Origin: Clostridiaceae bacterium
GTDB taxonomy: Bacteria; Bacillota; Clostridia; Oscillospirales; Acutalibacteraceae
Reading direction: 5' to 3'
Assembly (NCBI GenBank): GCA_016287385.1
Contig: JAEEWM010000004.1
Coordinates: 140,336 to 204,335, forward strand
DNA: 64,000 nt
Position 1 is the first letter of the stretch. Each line of letters begins with the position of its first letter. This document shows, piece by piece, positions 54,442-63,189 of this stretch. The notes under the pieces were generated by a model, which did no database searches, had not been told where the DNA came from, and worked only from the letters and a program-made list of their open reading frames with translations. The translations under genes and the position numbers were made by a program.

Positions 54442-55272
54442 TTATTTCATTTGTTCGCGTACAAAATCCGTAAGTATGGTTTGAATATCGTCAAGAGGTA
54501 TTGACGGTTCTTTTTCAGAAAGCTTTTCAAAAACGTGCCCCGCGTTTTCCGATAGAACAAGTTCCGCTTTTGCGTCTGCCGCAATCAGTTTTTTGTACAA
54601 AATCTTTGACGATTCACAGTAAATCACCGGATCGGCGGTTCCTGCAAAAAGGACGGTTGGCGGACAATCGGAATTTACATATTCGATCGGACTCGCTTTT
54701 TTTCTCTCGCTTAAATCCTCCGGGTCGGAAAAGAGGTGATCCGTTCCAAAACTGATCGTTTCAGGATAGCCGTCTTCATGCAAAACCGTCGCGGGGGAAA
54801 GCGCCGCCACCGCCCGGATCTTTACCGGGATTTTTCTGAAATCATAACTTTGCGTGAACAAATTTCCGTCGGCATACGCCAACATTAACGCAAGATGCGC
54901 ACCTGCCGAATGACCCGAAGTGATAATTCTTCTTGTATCAATCTGTAAATCTTCGCTGTGTTCTGCCAAATAACCGAGCGCGTCAAAGCAATCTTCAATC
55001 ACATCACAGATTTTATACTTTTCTCCGACTGGTCGATATTCGACGGCAACAACGGCAAATCCGTCTTCACGCAAGGCGGCGACGGATTTTTTCGAGAAAT
55101 CGATCATACTTTGCCGATTCGCCGAATGCCAACCTCCACCGGGTATTAAAAAGTATACCGGTGCTTTTTTATATTTTTCCTGCAACGGCGGCAAAAAAGA
55201 CAAGAGCAAATCTTTTCCGTCGATCGTGCGATATGTCAGGTTTTTTTTCATATTTGTCTGATTTTTTCCCAT
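54442..55272 (-). CDS. Alpha/beta hydrolase, BD-FAE/acetylesterase-like
   Basis: A 276-residue serine hydrolase without a signal peptide. The oxyanion-hole motif is FLIPGGGWHSANRQ (a variant of HGGG), the nucleophile elbow is SGHSAGAHLAL, the likely Asp is in GTADPVI and the His in NAGHVFEKL. The wording resembles bifunctional feruloyl/acetyl-xylan and pectin-type esterases, which remove acyl groups from imported sugars. I start at the ATG at 55272 with AAAGGTG upstream. It is the last gene of the glycan operon, 22 bp after the permease. Confidence 0.85.
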   Translation of the reverse strand: MGKNQTNMKKNLTYRTIDGKDLLLSFLPPLQEKYKKAPVYFLIPGGGWHSANRQSMIDFSKKSVAALREDGFAVVAVEYRPVGEKYKICDVIEDCFDALGYLAEHSEDLQIDTRRIITSGHSAGAHLALMLAYADGNLFTQSYDFRKIPVKIRAVAALSPATVLHEDGYPETISFGTDHLFSDPEDLSERKKASPIEYVNSDCPPTVLFAGTADPVIYCESSKILYKKLIAADAKAELVLSENAGHVFEKLSEKEPSIPLDDIQTILTDFVREQMK

Positions 55273-55294
55273 AAGAACACCTTTCAAATCCGTT

Positions 55295-56485
55295 TTACGC
55301 CGTTTTATTGTAATGACCGTTTTTCTTGATGATGTTTACAAAAGCAAAAAGAAGAACCGCCATGATTATATATGCGGAAATCAGAAAAAGAGAAAAAGCG
55401 GTGTTTTCGGCATACTGCTTAACGACACCGTAAGCGAGCGGAGTAATCAGGACGCCTGCAAACGCGGAAGCGATCTGCAGCCCCATGACACTTTCGGATA
55501 TTTCCTTGTCAAAATTAAAAGGCGTCAGTGAGATCAGATTCGGATAAATCGGTCCGTTCCCGAGGCCAATCATAAACAAACCTGTTACGGAAAAGACTTC
55601 AGGCAGCGGGCAGACGATAAGGAAAACACCGAAAACTGTGATCACCAGGCAAATAAAGATCCGTGCCCATGTGTGGATCAAGCGGGAAATCGCTCCCGAA
55701 GTAAACCGACCGATCGCCATTCCCAGGAAAAACAATATGATATATCCCGCCGCTTTATCGGGTGAAAACGATTTTTCTTCAACAAGGTATGTGCAACCCC
55801 ACGTGCTGCAAGTGTATTCAATCACATTGGTAAGGAACAGAATAGCAATCATGATACGCATGGAATTCATTTTCAACAATTCCCATACCGAAACCACTCT
55901 TTTATTCGTTCCTTCTTCTATTTGTGTCTTACCGACTTTTTTCCAGAATCCGAAAGAAAAGGCAATGATAACGGCAATGACCGCTTCGATAATCGCGACG
56001 ATTACAAATCCCGAGCGCCAGTTGCCGTCTTTTAAGGTGACGGACATGAAATAAGGACTGCATATAACGCCGACACCGTAGAAGCAATGCAGATAATTCA
56101 TATATTTTGAATCGTACCGCAATGAAATATACGTGTTCAGCTGCGCCTCTATAATTCCCGTCGCAATACCGATCGGTACCGCCCACAGACACATGACCAC
56201 AAAGGTTTTTGCATAAGCAAATCCCAAAAACGAAACAACCGTAAGCAAAATTCCGAAAACAACTGATTTTTCGGTAGAAAACCTGCTGAATAACCTGGCG
56301 TTCAATAAACTCGCAAGAATGATGAATACGGCAATCATAAACATTAAGATTCCGAGTTTCGTATCTTCCAGTTGCAAATCATCCCGCATGACCGGCCAGG
56401 CGGAGCCAAGAATGGAATCCGGTATCCCGCGGGCAATAAAGGCAAGAAAAGCCATGATCAATACAACAAGCGAGGCTTTTTTCAT
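55295..56485 (-). CDS. Major facilitator superfamily permease
   Basis: A 396-residue transporter with twelve predicted helices. The N-terminus MKKASLVVLIMAFLAFIARGIPDSILGSAWP and the loop after helix 2 (RLFSRFSTEKSVV) resemble the FucP/YbjJ-like sugar and drug porters. I start at the ATG at 56485 with AAGGA 7 bases upstream. It lies between a PL22-like gene and an esterase, so a sugar or oligosaccharide substrate is likely; the exact one is unknown. Confidence 0.85.
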   Translation of the reverse strand: MKKASLVVLIMAFLAFIARGIPDSILGSAWPVMRDDLQLEDTKLGILMFMIAVFIILASLLNARLFSRFSTEKSVVFGILLTVVSFLGFAYAKTFVVMCLWAVPIGIATGIIEAQLNTYISLRYDSKYMNYLHCFYGVGVICSPYFMSVTLKDGNWRSGFVIVAIIEAVIAVIIAFSFGFWKKVGKTQIEEGTNKRVVSVWELLKMNSMRIMIAILFLTNVIEYTCSTWGCTYLVEEKSFSPDKAAGYIILFFLGMAIGRFTSGAISRLIHTWARIFICLVITVFGVFLIVCPLPEVFSVTGLFMIGLGNGPIYPNLISLTPFNFDKEISESVMGLQIASAFAGVLITPLAYGVVKQYAENTAFSLFLISAYIIMAVLLFAFVNIIKKNGHYNKTA

Positions 56486-56514
56486 AGTCGATCCTTTCTT
56501 TTGTTGTTTCAAAA

Positions 56515-57594
56515 TCAATCGTTGTAAGCCGAAATATCAAAAACGGCAATCACTATCTTACCGTTATGCAAGGTGTGAAAGCACAACTGATTGCTGTCAG
56601 GACTGAACATCGGATGCGGGTGGCACGGATGTGACCATGTTGTATCCGCTCTGAAAAGCAGATGTTCTTCCGCTTTCTTTGTATCGATTAAGACCACGCC
56701 CGAATAGCTTTCGCTTTGGGTATCCGCGCCCAAAAATCTTCCGTTCGGCGAGGTGCTGACATGCCAGTAAGGATATTTTCCGTAAAGCACATCTGTCTGA
56801 TTGCCCTCGGTATCCGTGTAGCAGATTCCCGTCGGCGGCATCGGGGAACATTTATACTTAACAAAGTACAAACCCTTGCCGCCCGGTTCCCAGCATTCAT
56901 GTCCGAAACAGTCGCCTATATTTCCGTCTTTATCCAGTCTTTGCCTGGTCAGGTTGCGCATTCCCCTGCCCTTTTCCCAAAGCCACATACGGTTTGAAAC
57001 ATAAAAGGTATCGCCTTCATGCGTAAAGAAGACTTTGTTTTCGTCTGTGGGACAAATCATAAAATGATCCGCCGCAAAAAAGGGCTTCTCAAACCGCTTT
57101 TCAAATAAAACTTCCACCGCAAAGTTGCTTAAATCTATCCGATAGAATTTGCAGGTATCAAACGGGTCTTTCGGACAGGAGAAAAGTCCGAGATACTTTC
57201 CGTTATTTGTGATGGAAATGCCCAAGATCATTTGATGATCCAGACTCTTATAGATCAGAACGGTATCGCCGTTATCAAGATCTTTCATCCAAAGACAATT
57301 TTTATCAGTGACAAAAAAGAGGCGATTTTCGTGAACAAGGTGCCAGATCACACCGCCAAACTGGCGGTGGTCCGTAAGGAGCGTTTCGGTTTCCTGTTTC
57401 ATATCGATCAAAACCAGATCAGCTGCATGAAAAAACTCTGCTTCGGTCTTTGAATGATCAACGTTTCTCAAAACCACTAACCTTTCACAATCCAACCATT
57501 TGTTTTCGGTAAAATAAAAAAATGCATACTGATATAGATCATCCGTGATTATGTGTAACGGTTTACCGTCTTTTCTGATTTCCTGAATTTTCAT
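56515..57594 (-). CDS. PL22-like oligogalacturonate lyase / beta-propeller protein
   Basis: A 359-residue cytoplasmic seven-bladed propeller protein with the look of oligogalacturonate lyase (PL22), which splits unsaturated or saturated galacturonate dimers and trimers. Likely key residues are H232 (FGHECWEPGGKGLYFV), H278 (YPYWHVSTSP), and H325 and H327 in HPCHPHPMFSPDS. The position three before the first of these, Gln in characterised PL22 enzymes as I recall, appears to be H322 here. This could change metal binding or activity. The start ATG overlaps the stop of the upstream glycosidase by one base. Confidence 0.75.
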   Translation of the reverse strand: MKIQEIRKDGKPLHIITDDLYQYAFFYFTENKWLDCERLVVLRNVDHSKTEAEFFHAADLVLIDMKQETETLLTDHRQFGGVIWHLVHENRLFFVTDKNCLWMKDLDNGDTVLIYKSLDHQMILGISITNNGKYLGLFSCPKDPFDTCKFYRIDLSNFAVEVLFEKRFEKPFFAADHFMICPTDENKVFFTHEGDTFYVSNRMWLWEKGRGMRNLTRQRLDKDGNIGDCFGHECWEPGGKGLYFVKYKCSPMPPTGICYTDTEGNQTDVLYGKYPYWHVSTSPNGRFLGADTQSESYSGVVLIDTKKAEEHLLFRADTTWSHPCHPHPMFSPDSNQLCFHTLHNGKIVIAVFDISAYND

Positions 57595-58577
57595 CAAAGA
57601 GCCAACTCCTTCACACAGGATTTAAGCGAATCGTACGCCGGCTTTTTTCGTTTGTTTTTACCGTTTCTGTCGCATTCTATAAAGCCGAAATGGCCTTCAC
57701 CGCCATACTGATCCCCCTCTAAAGCGGGTTCATCCAGAAGTTCGTAGAATATGATACCGAGAAAGGACGGATCCTTCATTCCCGCAACTTTTTTGGTAAA
57801 AGCGGCCACCCATTCGGCCTGATTTTTATCCCGTATTTCTTTTATCTTAAGGGCGTTTTGCTTTTCGATTGGGTCCCGTCCCATCGGATGCATCCAAAAA
57901 TTGGTTTCGCAGATCAGAAACTCTTTTCCCGGAATGTTCCGATTGACATCAGCGATCAGTTTTTTAATAGAAGATACTTCCTCACAGTCCGAATACCAGT
58001 CCAGTCCAACGATATCGAAGTCACATCCGCGGCGGTACATTTCGTAGATCAGCGCTGTATGCCACCAGGCAAAATTGATGCAGATCTTCGCTTCCTTATC
58101 CGCTTTACGGATTCCCCTGATCGCGCCTCTGACGGCAAGAACGGCTTTTTCGAAAAGCACGCAGTCATATTCACCCTTCTCCCTGCCGTCTTTTCCGGGA
58201 AGAATGATGTTCTGAATCTCTCCGCGCATAGCCCAGACATCCATCTCGTTGAAAAGTTGATAGATATCCACACAGCCTTTCAGTTTACTGCCGATATGAA
58301 ACATACAGTCTTCAAAATGCCGTTCAATATCCTCATATTCTTTTTTGATCCATTCATCGTATTTATCGATACAATGAAAAAACTGCATTCCTTTTGCGTG
58401 GCAAAGCCCGGCAACCGTTTTTACGGTTTCAATATCCGCGTCGCTCCCGCAGGACTGATTGTATCGTACCATTTTACATCCCAGATCGACGCAAGCATCC
58501 AGGTTGGCTTCGATATCCTCGAACGGGTAGGAGAAGCACGGGCTTCCGTGCCTGTGAAGATTCATTCCGATAAACAT
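57594..58577 (-). CDS. Clan GH-A TIM-barrel glycosidase
   Basis: A 327-residue protein with no signal peptide. The barrel starts MFIGMNLHRHGSPCFSY. The acid/base Glu is probably E111 in QLFNEMDVW (Asn-Glu at strand 4) and the nucleophile E224 in FLICETNFW (strand 7), a spacing typical of clan GH-A. FAWWHTALIYEM and GLDWYSDC are further barrel strands. I cannot place it in a GH family by eye; GH5-, GH39- or GH53-like are options. AGAGGAT precedes the ATG. It lies 52 bp after the 1469-residue repeat protein, in one operon. Confidence 0.8.
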   Translation of the reverse strand: MFIGMNLHRHGSPCFSYPFEDIEANLDACVDLGCKMVRYNQSCGSDADIETVKTVAGLCHAKGMQFFHCIDKYDEWIKKEYEDIERHFEDCMFHIGSKLKGCVDIYQLFNEMDVWAMRGEIQNIILPGKDGREKGEYDCVLFEKAVLAVRGAIRGIRKADKEAKICINFAWWHTALIYEMYRRGCDFDIVGLDWYSDCEEVSSIKKLIADVNRNIPGKEFLICETNFWMHPMGRDPIEKQNALKIKEIRDKNQAEWVAAFTKKVAGMKDPSFLGIIFYELLDEPALEGDQYGGEGHFGFIECDRNGKNKRKKPAYDSLKSCVKELAL

Positions 58578-58629
58578 ATTATCATCCTCTTATACCCTTT
58601 GAATCGTTTTATCAGATTTGCCGGTGCTT

Positions 58630-61600
58630 TTACGCATTGCTTTTATCCTTTTTTCTCTTTCGGATCAGTACGATCACGGTAAACGCGATCGCCAAAGCAA
58701 GCACTTCCGCACCGATTATGATCCCGGCCGTGAGATAATCCGCTTTCAGAATCCGCTTTATGGCTCGGATGATCTTTTGAGCCGGTTCCGCTTTTGTTTT
58801 GATCGGGTCGTTCACAATTGGCTCTTCCGTTACAGCCTCATCTGTATCGGAAGCCGTATATCCGTCATCGTAAAAGTTAAATCCCTGATCCTCGCCCAAA
58901 ACGATTTCTTCTTCCGCCTTATTGATTTTTAAAGCTGTATTCCCCGTCGAGGAGATATAACGAATATTATCCAGATAGAAACTGAAGGTTTCAAAAAGGT
59001 CCTTGCTTAAATTCAGTGCATTGTAGCGAATGATGATCGCCTTGATATTTTTGATGTCGGGATTTCCCACACGGGCGGCCTTTTTCAGATTCAGGGATAC
59101 GGCATTCCACCCCGTTTTCGTAATTTGTGAAAAATCGAGATCCCAACGGTAATAATCGTTCTTTCCGATCTTATCTGTTGCGAGCAAAATTTCCGCCTCA
59201 TTCCCCTGCTTTCCCAAAAACTGCGGGAAGTTTGTGAACACATCAAATTTCAATTCGGACATATCCGAGAAATCGACTGTTTCATCAAAAATGTATGTCG
59301 GCTTTACGGAATATTCCTCTGTTAAGTATGTAACGTTGATGCCGACCGACGCCGCGCCCTCGGATTTATACTTTGTATTCAATTCAGTTTCATTCCATAC
59401 GCCGTATTCATCGGATTCGGAATCGCAGGAAGTGATATAAACGGATGATTTATCCGGCTTTGAAGGCATTTCCTTATCCGCGGGAATATCCACATAATAT
59501 CCGCAGGATGATACATTTGTTACATAGATATAAACATCGTTCGCCGGGTTGAATTCCGGGTATACATTGGTAGTTGAGGTGAAGGTGATACTCCACGCGG
59601 TCGTCTTGGAAAAATCATACGCCTGCCCTCTTGTGAACTGTTCAAATTCAGGAAGACCTATTTTAATATGGTTCCATCCGTTATGCGTGATCTGACTGTC
59701 AAAAACGGCATAGGAACAAAAACACAGGTGTGGTTGACGGTAACCTTCCCAAAGCGACGGATAAGTAGACGAAAGCATCAGACAGATCCTTTCATCCCGC
59801 CAAGTACCCGCTTCTGCGTTCAACAGTTCCTCGTAGCCTGTAATATACATATCAAATTCAATCGAAGAACCTTTGGAAAGGTCCACGGGATTGATCTTAT
59901 ATTCAAACACTCTGTCCTGCACAAAATGGAAATAGGTCCCGAAGGTCCCATCGGCAAAGGTTCCGATGGAATTCAGTACGTTGGACGGTTTTTCGGGCAC
60001 GGTAAGTTTGGTGGCGGTGATATTGGCAACCATGATCAGTCCGTTTGCCAGACTGCTTTCGGTGAGCGGCTTGCCGTCACAGGAAAAAGAATAGGCGGCG
60101 ACCGATTTTTTCGCCTCATCCCAGTTGCTTTTTGCGTTCGGACGACTTATGGGCAGTTGAATGTGATTCCAGCCGTCTTTTTTCACCTGCCACGCCCAGT
60201 TCACCCAGGAGGCAGTCCCCTCATCCGATTTCAGTGTGAAAGCAATACATCTGTCTTTATTTGTGCCGTCTTCCCCAAGCGCAAACTGATCAATATATGT
60301 TTTCTGATCTTCAACGTAAAAATCAAATTCGATCAGGTGGGAATCCTCCAGTGAAATCGTATTGCCAAGTTTCTGCTCGATTAGGAAAGTTAATTTTTCA
60401 CCGATCGTTCCGCTCTTCGCCTTGGAAAGGAACGTGTGCGTGACCGCGTTGTCCGTATGGATCGCAGGCGCGGCAAAGCCGGAAATACAAACATTCGCGA
60501 TTGCCCAACTCGCGTTTTTCGCGTTGTTCTGATTGGAGATATCCCCGCTGAAAGACAGGGTATAATTTTTCATGTTTTGCGTATCGCTTTGGCGTGACGG
60601 AATAAAATTTCCAAACGGGACGGCGACATGATTCCAACCGTTCTTCTCTATAAAAGGCCATATCTCGGCTGTATAAGTGGTTTTGTGATCATCGGTCAGC
60701 GTCAGGCAGATGCCATTGTTTTTCTCCTTCATTGCACGTTCCAGAAGAATTCGATCCTGACAGTAAAAATCAAATTCCACATACAAAATATCGGTAAAAT
60801 CAACGGTTTCTGAAGTTTTTGCCGTCAGGCTCGAACTGAACGATTGCGTGAGATATCCGGAATTGGCCTTGGTAATAAAATCTTGGATCTTTCCGCCCTT
60901 TAAGATTCCCTCTTCCCTTTGCGTCAGGGAAGTAAAATACAAATTTGAGAACAGCAAGGTCATATTCCGAAGCGAAACATCATTCTGTTCGTCCTCAAGT
61001 ACGACGGTCACCTTATTGACCAGTTTTCTCGACTGGAAGGAATCGTAAACGCCGACATCACGGCTTAAGGCAAGATGGTTCCAACCGTCATGCGCCAACA
61101 ACTTCAAAAATTCCAGTTTCATCGTCTGACCCGATTCGTTGGTCAGGACAACAGAAAGAGAGGCGCCGGCGGCGATGGCTTTATTTAACTTTTCGCTGTT
61201 TTCTGCAAAAACATCCATCTCCAGAAAACTGCCGCTTGCGAATTTAACGGGTTCAAATCCGGAAATATCGTAGGTAAAGCCGTCGTCATCCGTCAAGATT
61301 TTATGATTTTCGGTCGACAGCGTAGCAGTGATCCCGCCGAGCAGATCGCCCTGCGGTGTTCCCACCGTATATCCGCCGATATTGGTCAATCCCATTTCCA
61401 GATCGAAAATATCGCCGACAACGGCGGCGGGATTATCAAATCCGAATCCGCACGCATTGACGCATTCCCAGTTTATTTTGCCGTTTTGCGCGGTAAAATC
61501 AGATTTGGGAATAAAGAAGTGAAGCCAGTTTTCTTCCCCTTTTTGACAGTATGGATCAAACGAAACGGTAACGGAATCCGAGCCCTTTTCACCATCCGAC

Positions 61601-63039
61601 GAAAGCCAGAATGATACGGTATTATTTTTTACCATACTATTGTATTTTTCCTGATTGCTGATATGCAGATCAAAGCCGATATAATCAGCCGCCGACAAAT
61701 CCGTTGCGGAAAGCCCCTGCACGGCAAACGCCTGTTCGGCAGCAAAAAACAGTGTATCGGGATTTTCCCCTAACGTGATATTTTTAATGCCGGTAAACAG
61801 CGGGATATCCGTCTTGTTTTCGATGGTCTTATAGCGGATCCCGTTTACGCCGGTAAGATACATATTGGCAAGAGAAAGTTCCTGCTTTCTCTCCGCAAAT
61901 TTTTCATCCGGATTTTTTCCTTCAAAGAGGAGCGCATAAGAACTGACTGCGCCGAAATCAAACTCCCCGCCTGTGAATGACGTCAAAGGCAGACGGATAC
62001 GCGACCAACCCTGCTCGGCTTTTTCCAAAAAACTTGCCGACACTGTTTTCCCGTTTTTATCGGTAAGAACAAAACGGTACTCCATACCGTCCCCATTTAA
62101 TGTTTCGATTAGAACCTTCGGATTTTCACTGAAAAGATCAAATTCGATATACTCACCGTCATTACAGTTAATATCGGATTCAAATGATTCGGTCCATTTT
62201 GTATTCTTATTAATCTCGGAATAGGTTACCTGTTTGTTTTCATCCCGGGCATCGGGCGTAATAGCCTGCTCTGTAATATTGTTTCCCATGGAAGAAACCA
62301 TGCCGTATACGGAAAAGTCGGCTTCGGGCGCCGATACGGCTGTAAGCGATACGTTGGTGAGCGCGAATACGCTTCCCTGCGTCTCGGTGGTGGTATGACT
62401 GACATCGTTGACTGACTGCGGTATGGTATCGTTCATCGCCCACATCTGCCCGTTATCTTCGCCGATAAACAGCGAATAATAGCGGTTGTCCGAAGAACCG
62501 GTCGGGCTGGATGTGATCGGCCACATCGTCGAGGGTCCGGTATTGTTATATAAATTCAAGAGAATATGATTCCAGCCGCTTTTCGTAATCTGTGTTTCAA
62601 GGTGCTTCCACTGATACCCCTGTTCGCCAAGTTCAAAATCGCCGCGCGGCGAAAGGTTGAACATCAGCGAATTTTTCCGGTCGAGCGGATTTCCGCTTGC
62701 GTCATAGGAAAGCGAATGCATAAAGGCATCGTAATCCTCAATATAAACATCAAACTCAATATAATCGTAGACCGCTCTGCTCACGATCAGGGTGCCGTCA
62801 TCCTTATTGTACGCCTCGCTCGGGAGAACCGCATTGAATCTCACTGTTGCATAATCCGTTCCGACCGTGCAGGAATGCATGGTCGTATCGCTGAATAAAA
62901 CGGTTCCCGCGTAACTTTTCAGTTCGGGTGCCGCGAGTTGTCCGCCCGCAAAGGTCATCATGCCGGCTGGCAATGCGGCAAGAACGATTGCCGCCGCGGA
63001 AATCATAAGAATGATTTTCTTAAAGTTTGAAACCTTCAT
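58630..63039 (-). CDS. 1469-residue membrane-anchored surface protein with eight IEFD/GWNH repeats
   Basis: A very large exported protein. Residues 1-32 form a signal peptide (IILMISAAAIVLAAL). About eight repeats of 165-175 residues follow. Each has a strand motif such as YIEFDVYIEDY and, about 60 residues later, a GWNH-type motif (KSGWNHILLNL, KNGWNHVAVPF, KDGWNHIQLPI, HNGWNHIKIGL, TGWNAVSLNL). I do not recognise the family; the pattern suggests a jelly-roll, carbohydrate-binding-like fold. A Glu/Asp/Pro-rich stalk leads to one C-terminal helix (LTAGIIIGAEVLALAIAFTVIVL in two parts) and an RKRKKDK tail, so it is membrane anchored with no LPxTG motif. AGGAGAG precedes the ATG. It probably displays glycans to the enzymes encoded downstream. 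Confidence 0.88.
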   Translation of the reverse strand: MKVSNFKKIILMISAAAIVLAALPAGMMTFAGGQLAAPELKSYAGTVLFSDTTMHSCTVGTDYATVRFNAVLPSEAYNKDDGTLIVSRAVYDYIEFDVYIEDYDAFMHSLSYDASGNPLDRKNSLMFNLSPRGDFELGEQGYQWKHLETQITKSGWNHILLNLYNNTGPSTMWPITSSPTGSSDNRYYSLFIGEDNGQMWAMNDTIPQSVNDVSHTTTETQGSVFALTNVSLTAVSAPEADFSVYGMVSSMGNNITEQAITPDARDENKQVTYSEINKNTKWTESFESDINCNDGEYIEFDLFSENPKVLIETLNGDGMEYRFVLTDKNGKTVSASFLEKAEQGWSRIRLPLTSFTGGEFDFGAVSSYALLFEGKNPDEKFAERKQELSLANMYLTGVNGIRYKTIENKTDIPLFTGIKNITLGENPDTLFFAAEQAFAVQGLSATDLSAADYIGFDLHISNQEKYNSMVKNNTVSFWLSSDGEKGSDSVTVSFDPYCQKGEENWLHFFIPKSDFTAQNGKINWECVNACGFGFDNPAAVVGDIFDLEMGLTNIGGYTVGTPQGDLLGGITATLSTENHKILTDDDGFTYDISGFEPVKFASGSFLEMDVFAENSEKLNKAIAAGASLSVVLTNESGQTMKLEFLKLLAHDGWNHLALSRDVGVYDSFQSRKLVNKVTVVLEDEQNDVSLRNMTLLFSNLYFTSLTQREEGILKGGKIQDFITKANSGYLTQSFSSSLTAKTSETVDFTDILYVEFDFYCQDRILLERAMKEKNNGICLTLTDDHKTTYTAEIWPFIEKNGWNHVAVPFGNFIPSRQSDTQNMKNYTLSFSGDISNQNNAKNASWAIANVCISGFAAPAIHTDNAVTHTFLSKAKSGTIGEKLTFLIEQKLGNTISLEDSHLIEFDFYVEDQKTYIDQFALGEDGTNKDRCIAFTLKSDEGTASWVNWAWQVKKDGWNHIQLPISRPNAKSNWDEAKKSVAAYSFSCDGKPLTESSLANGLIMVANITATKLTVPEKPSNVLNSIGTFADGTFGTYFHFVQDRVFEYKINPVDLSKGSSIEFDMYITGYEELLNAEAGTWRDERICLMLSSTYPSLWEGYRQPHLCFCSYAVFDSQITHNGWNHIKIGLPEFEQFTRGQAYDFSKTTAWSITFTSTTNVYPEFNPANDVYIYVTNVSSCGYYVDIPADKEMPSKPDKSSVYITSCDSESDEYGVWNETELNTKYKSEGAASVGINVTYLTEEYSVKPTYIFDETVDFSDMSELKFDVFTNFPQFLGKQGNEAEILLATDKIGKNDYYRWDLDFSQITKTGWNAVSLNLKKAARVGNPDIKNIKAIIIRYNALNLSKDLFETFSFYLDNIRYISSTGNTALKINKAEEEIVLGEDQGFNFYDDGYTASDTDEAVTEEPIVNDPIKTKAEPAQKIIRAIKRILKADYLTAGIIIGAEVLALAIAFTVIVLIRKRKKDKSNA

Positions 63040-63132
63040 ACTTCACTCTCCTGCTTGGTTGTACACTGCTATGTCCTGATAAAATAAAACAAAGCATATT
63101 CGTTTCATTTTATTAACACATAACAAAGCGAT

Positions 63133-63183
63133 AACGGACTCATGTCCGTGCCGCTATCAGGAGATAGCGGCACGGAAGCCGTT
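63133..63183. terminator. Long inverted repeat between the two repeat-protein genes
   Basis: A 13-bp stem CCGTGCCGCTATC with GATAGCGGCACGG around AGGA, plus outer AACGG and CCGTT. No T-run follows on the minus strand, so a role as terminator of the upstream gene is uncertain. The rest of 63040-63189 shows no gene or clear promoter. Confidence 0.55.
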
Positions 63184-63189
63184 AAGTTT

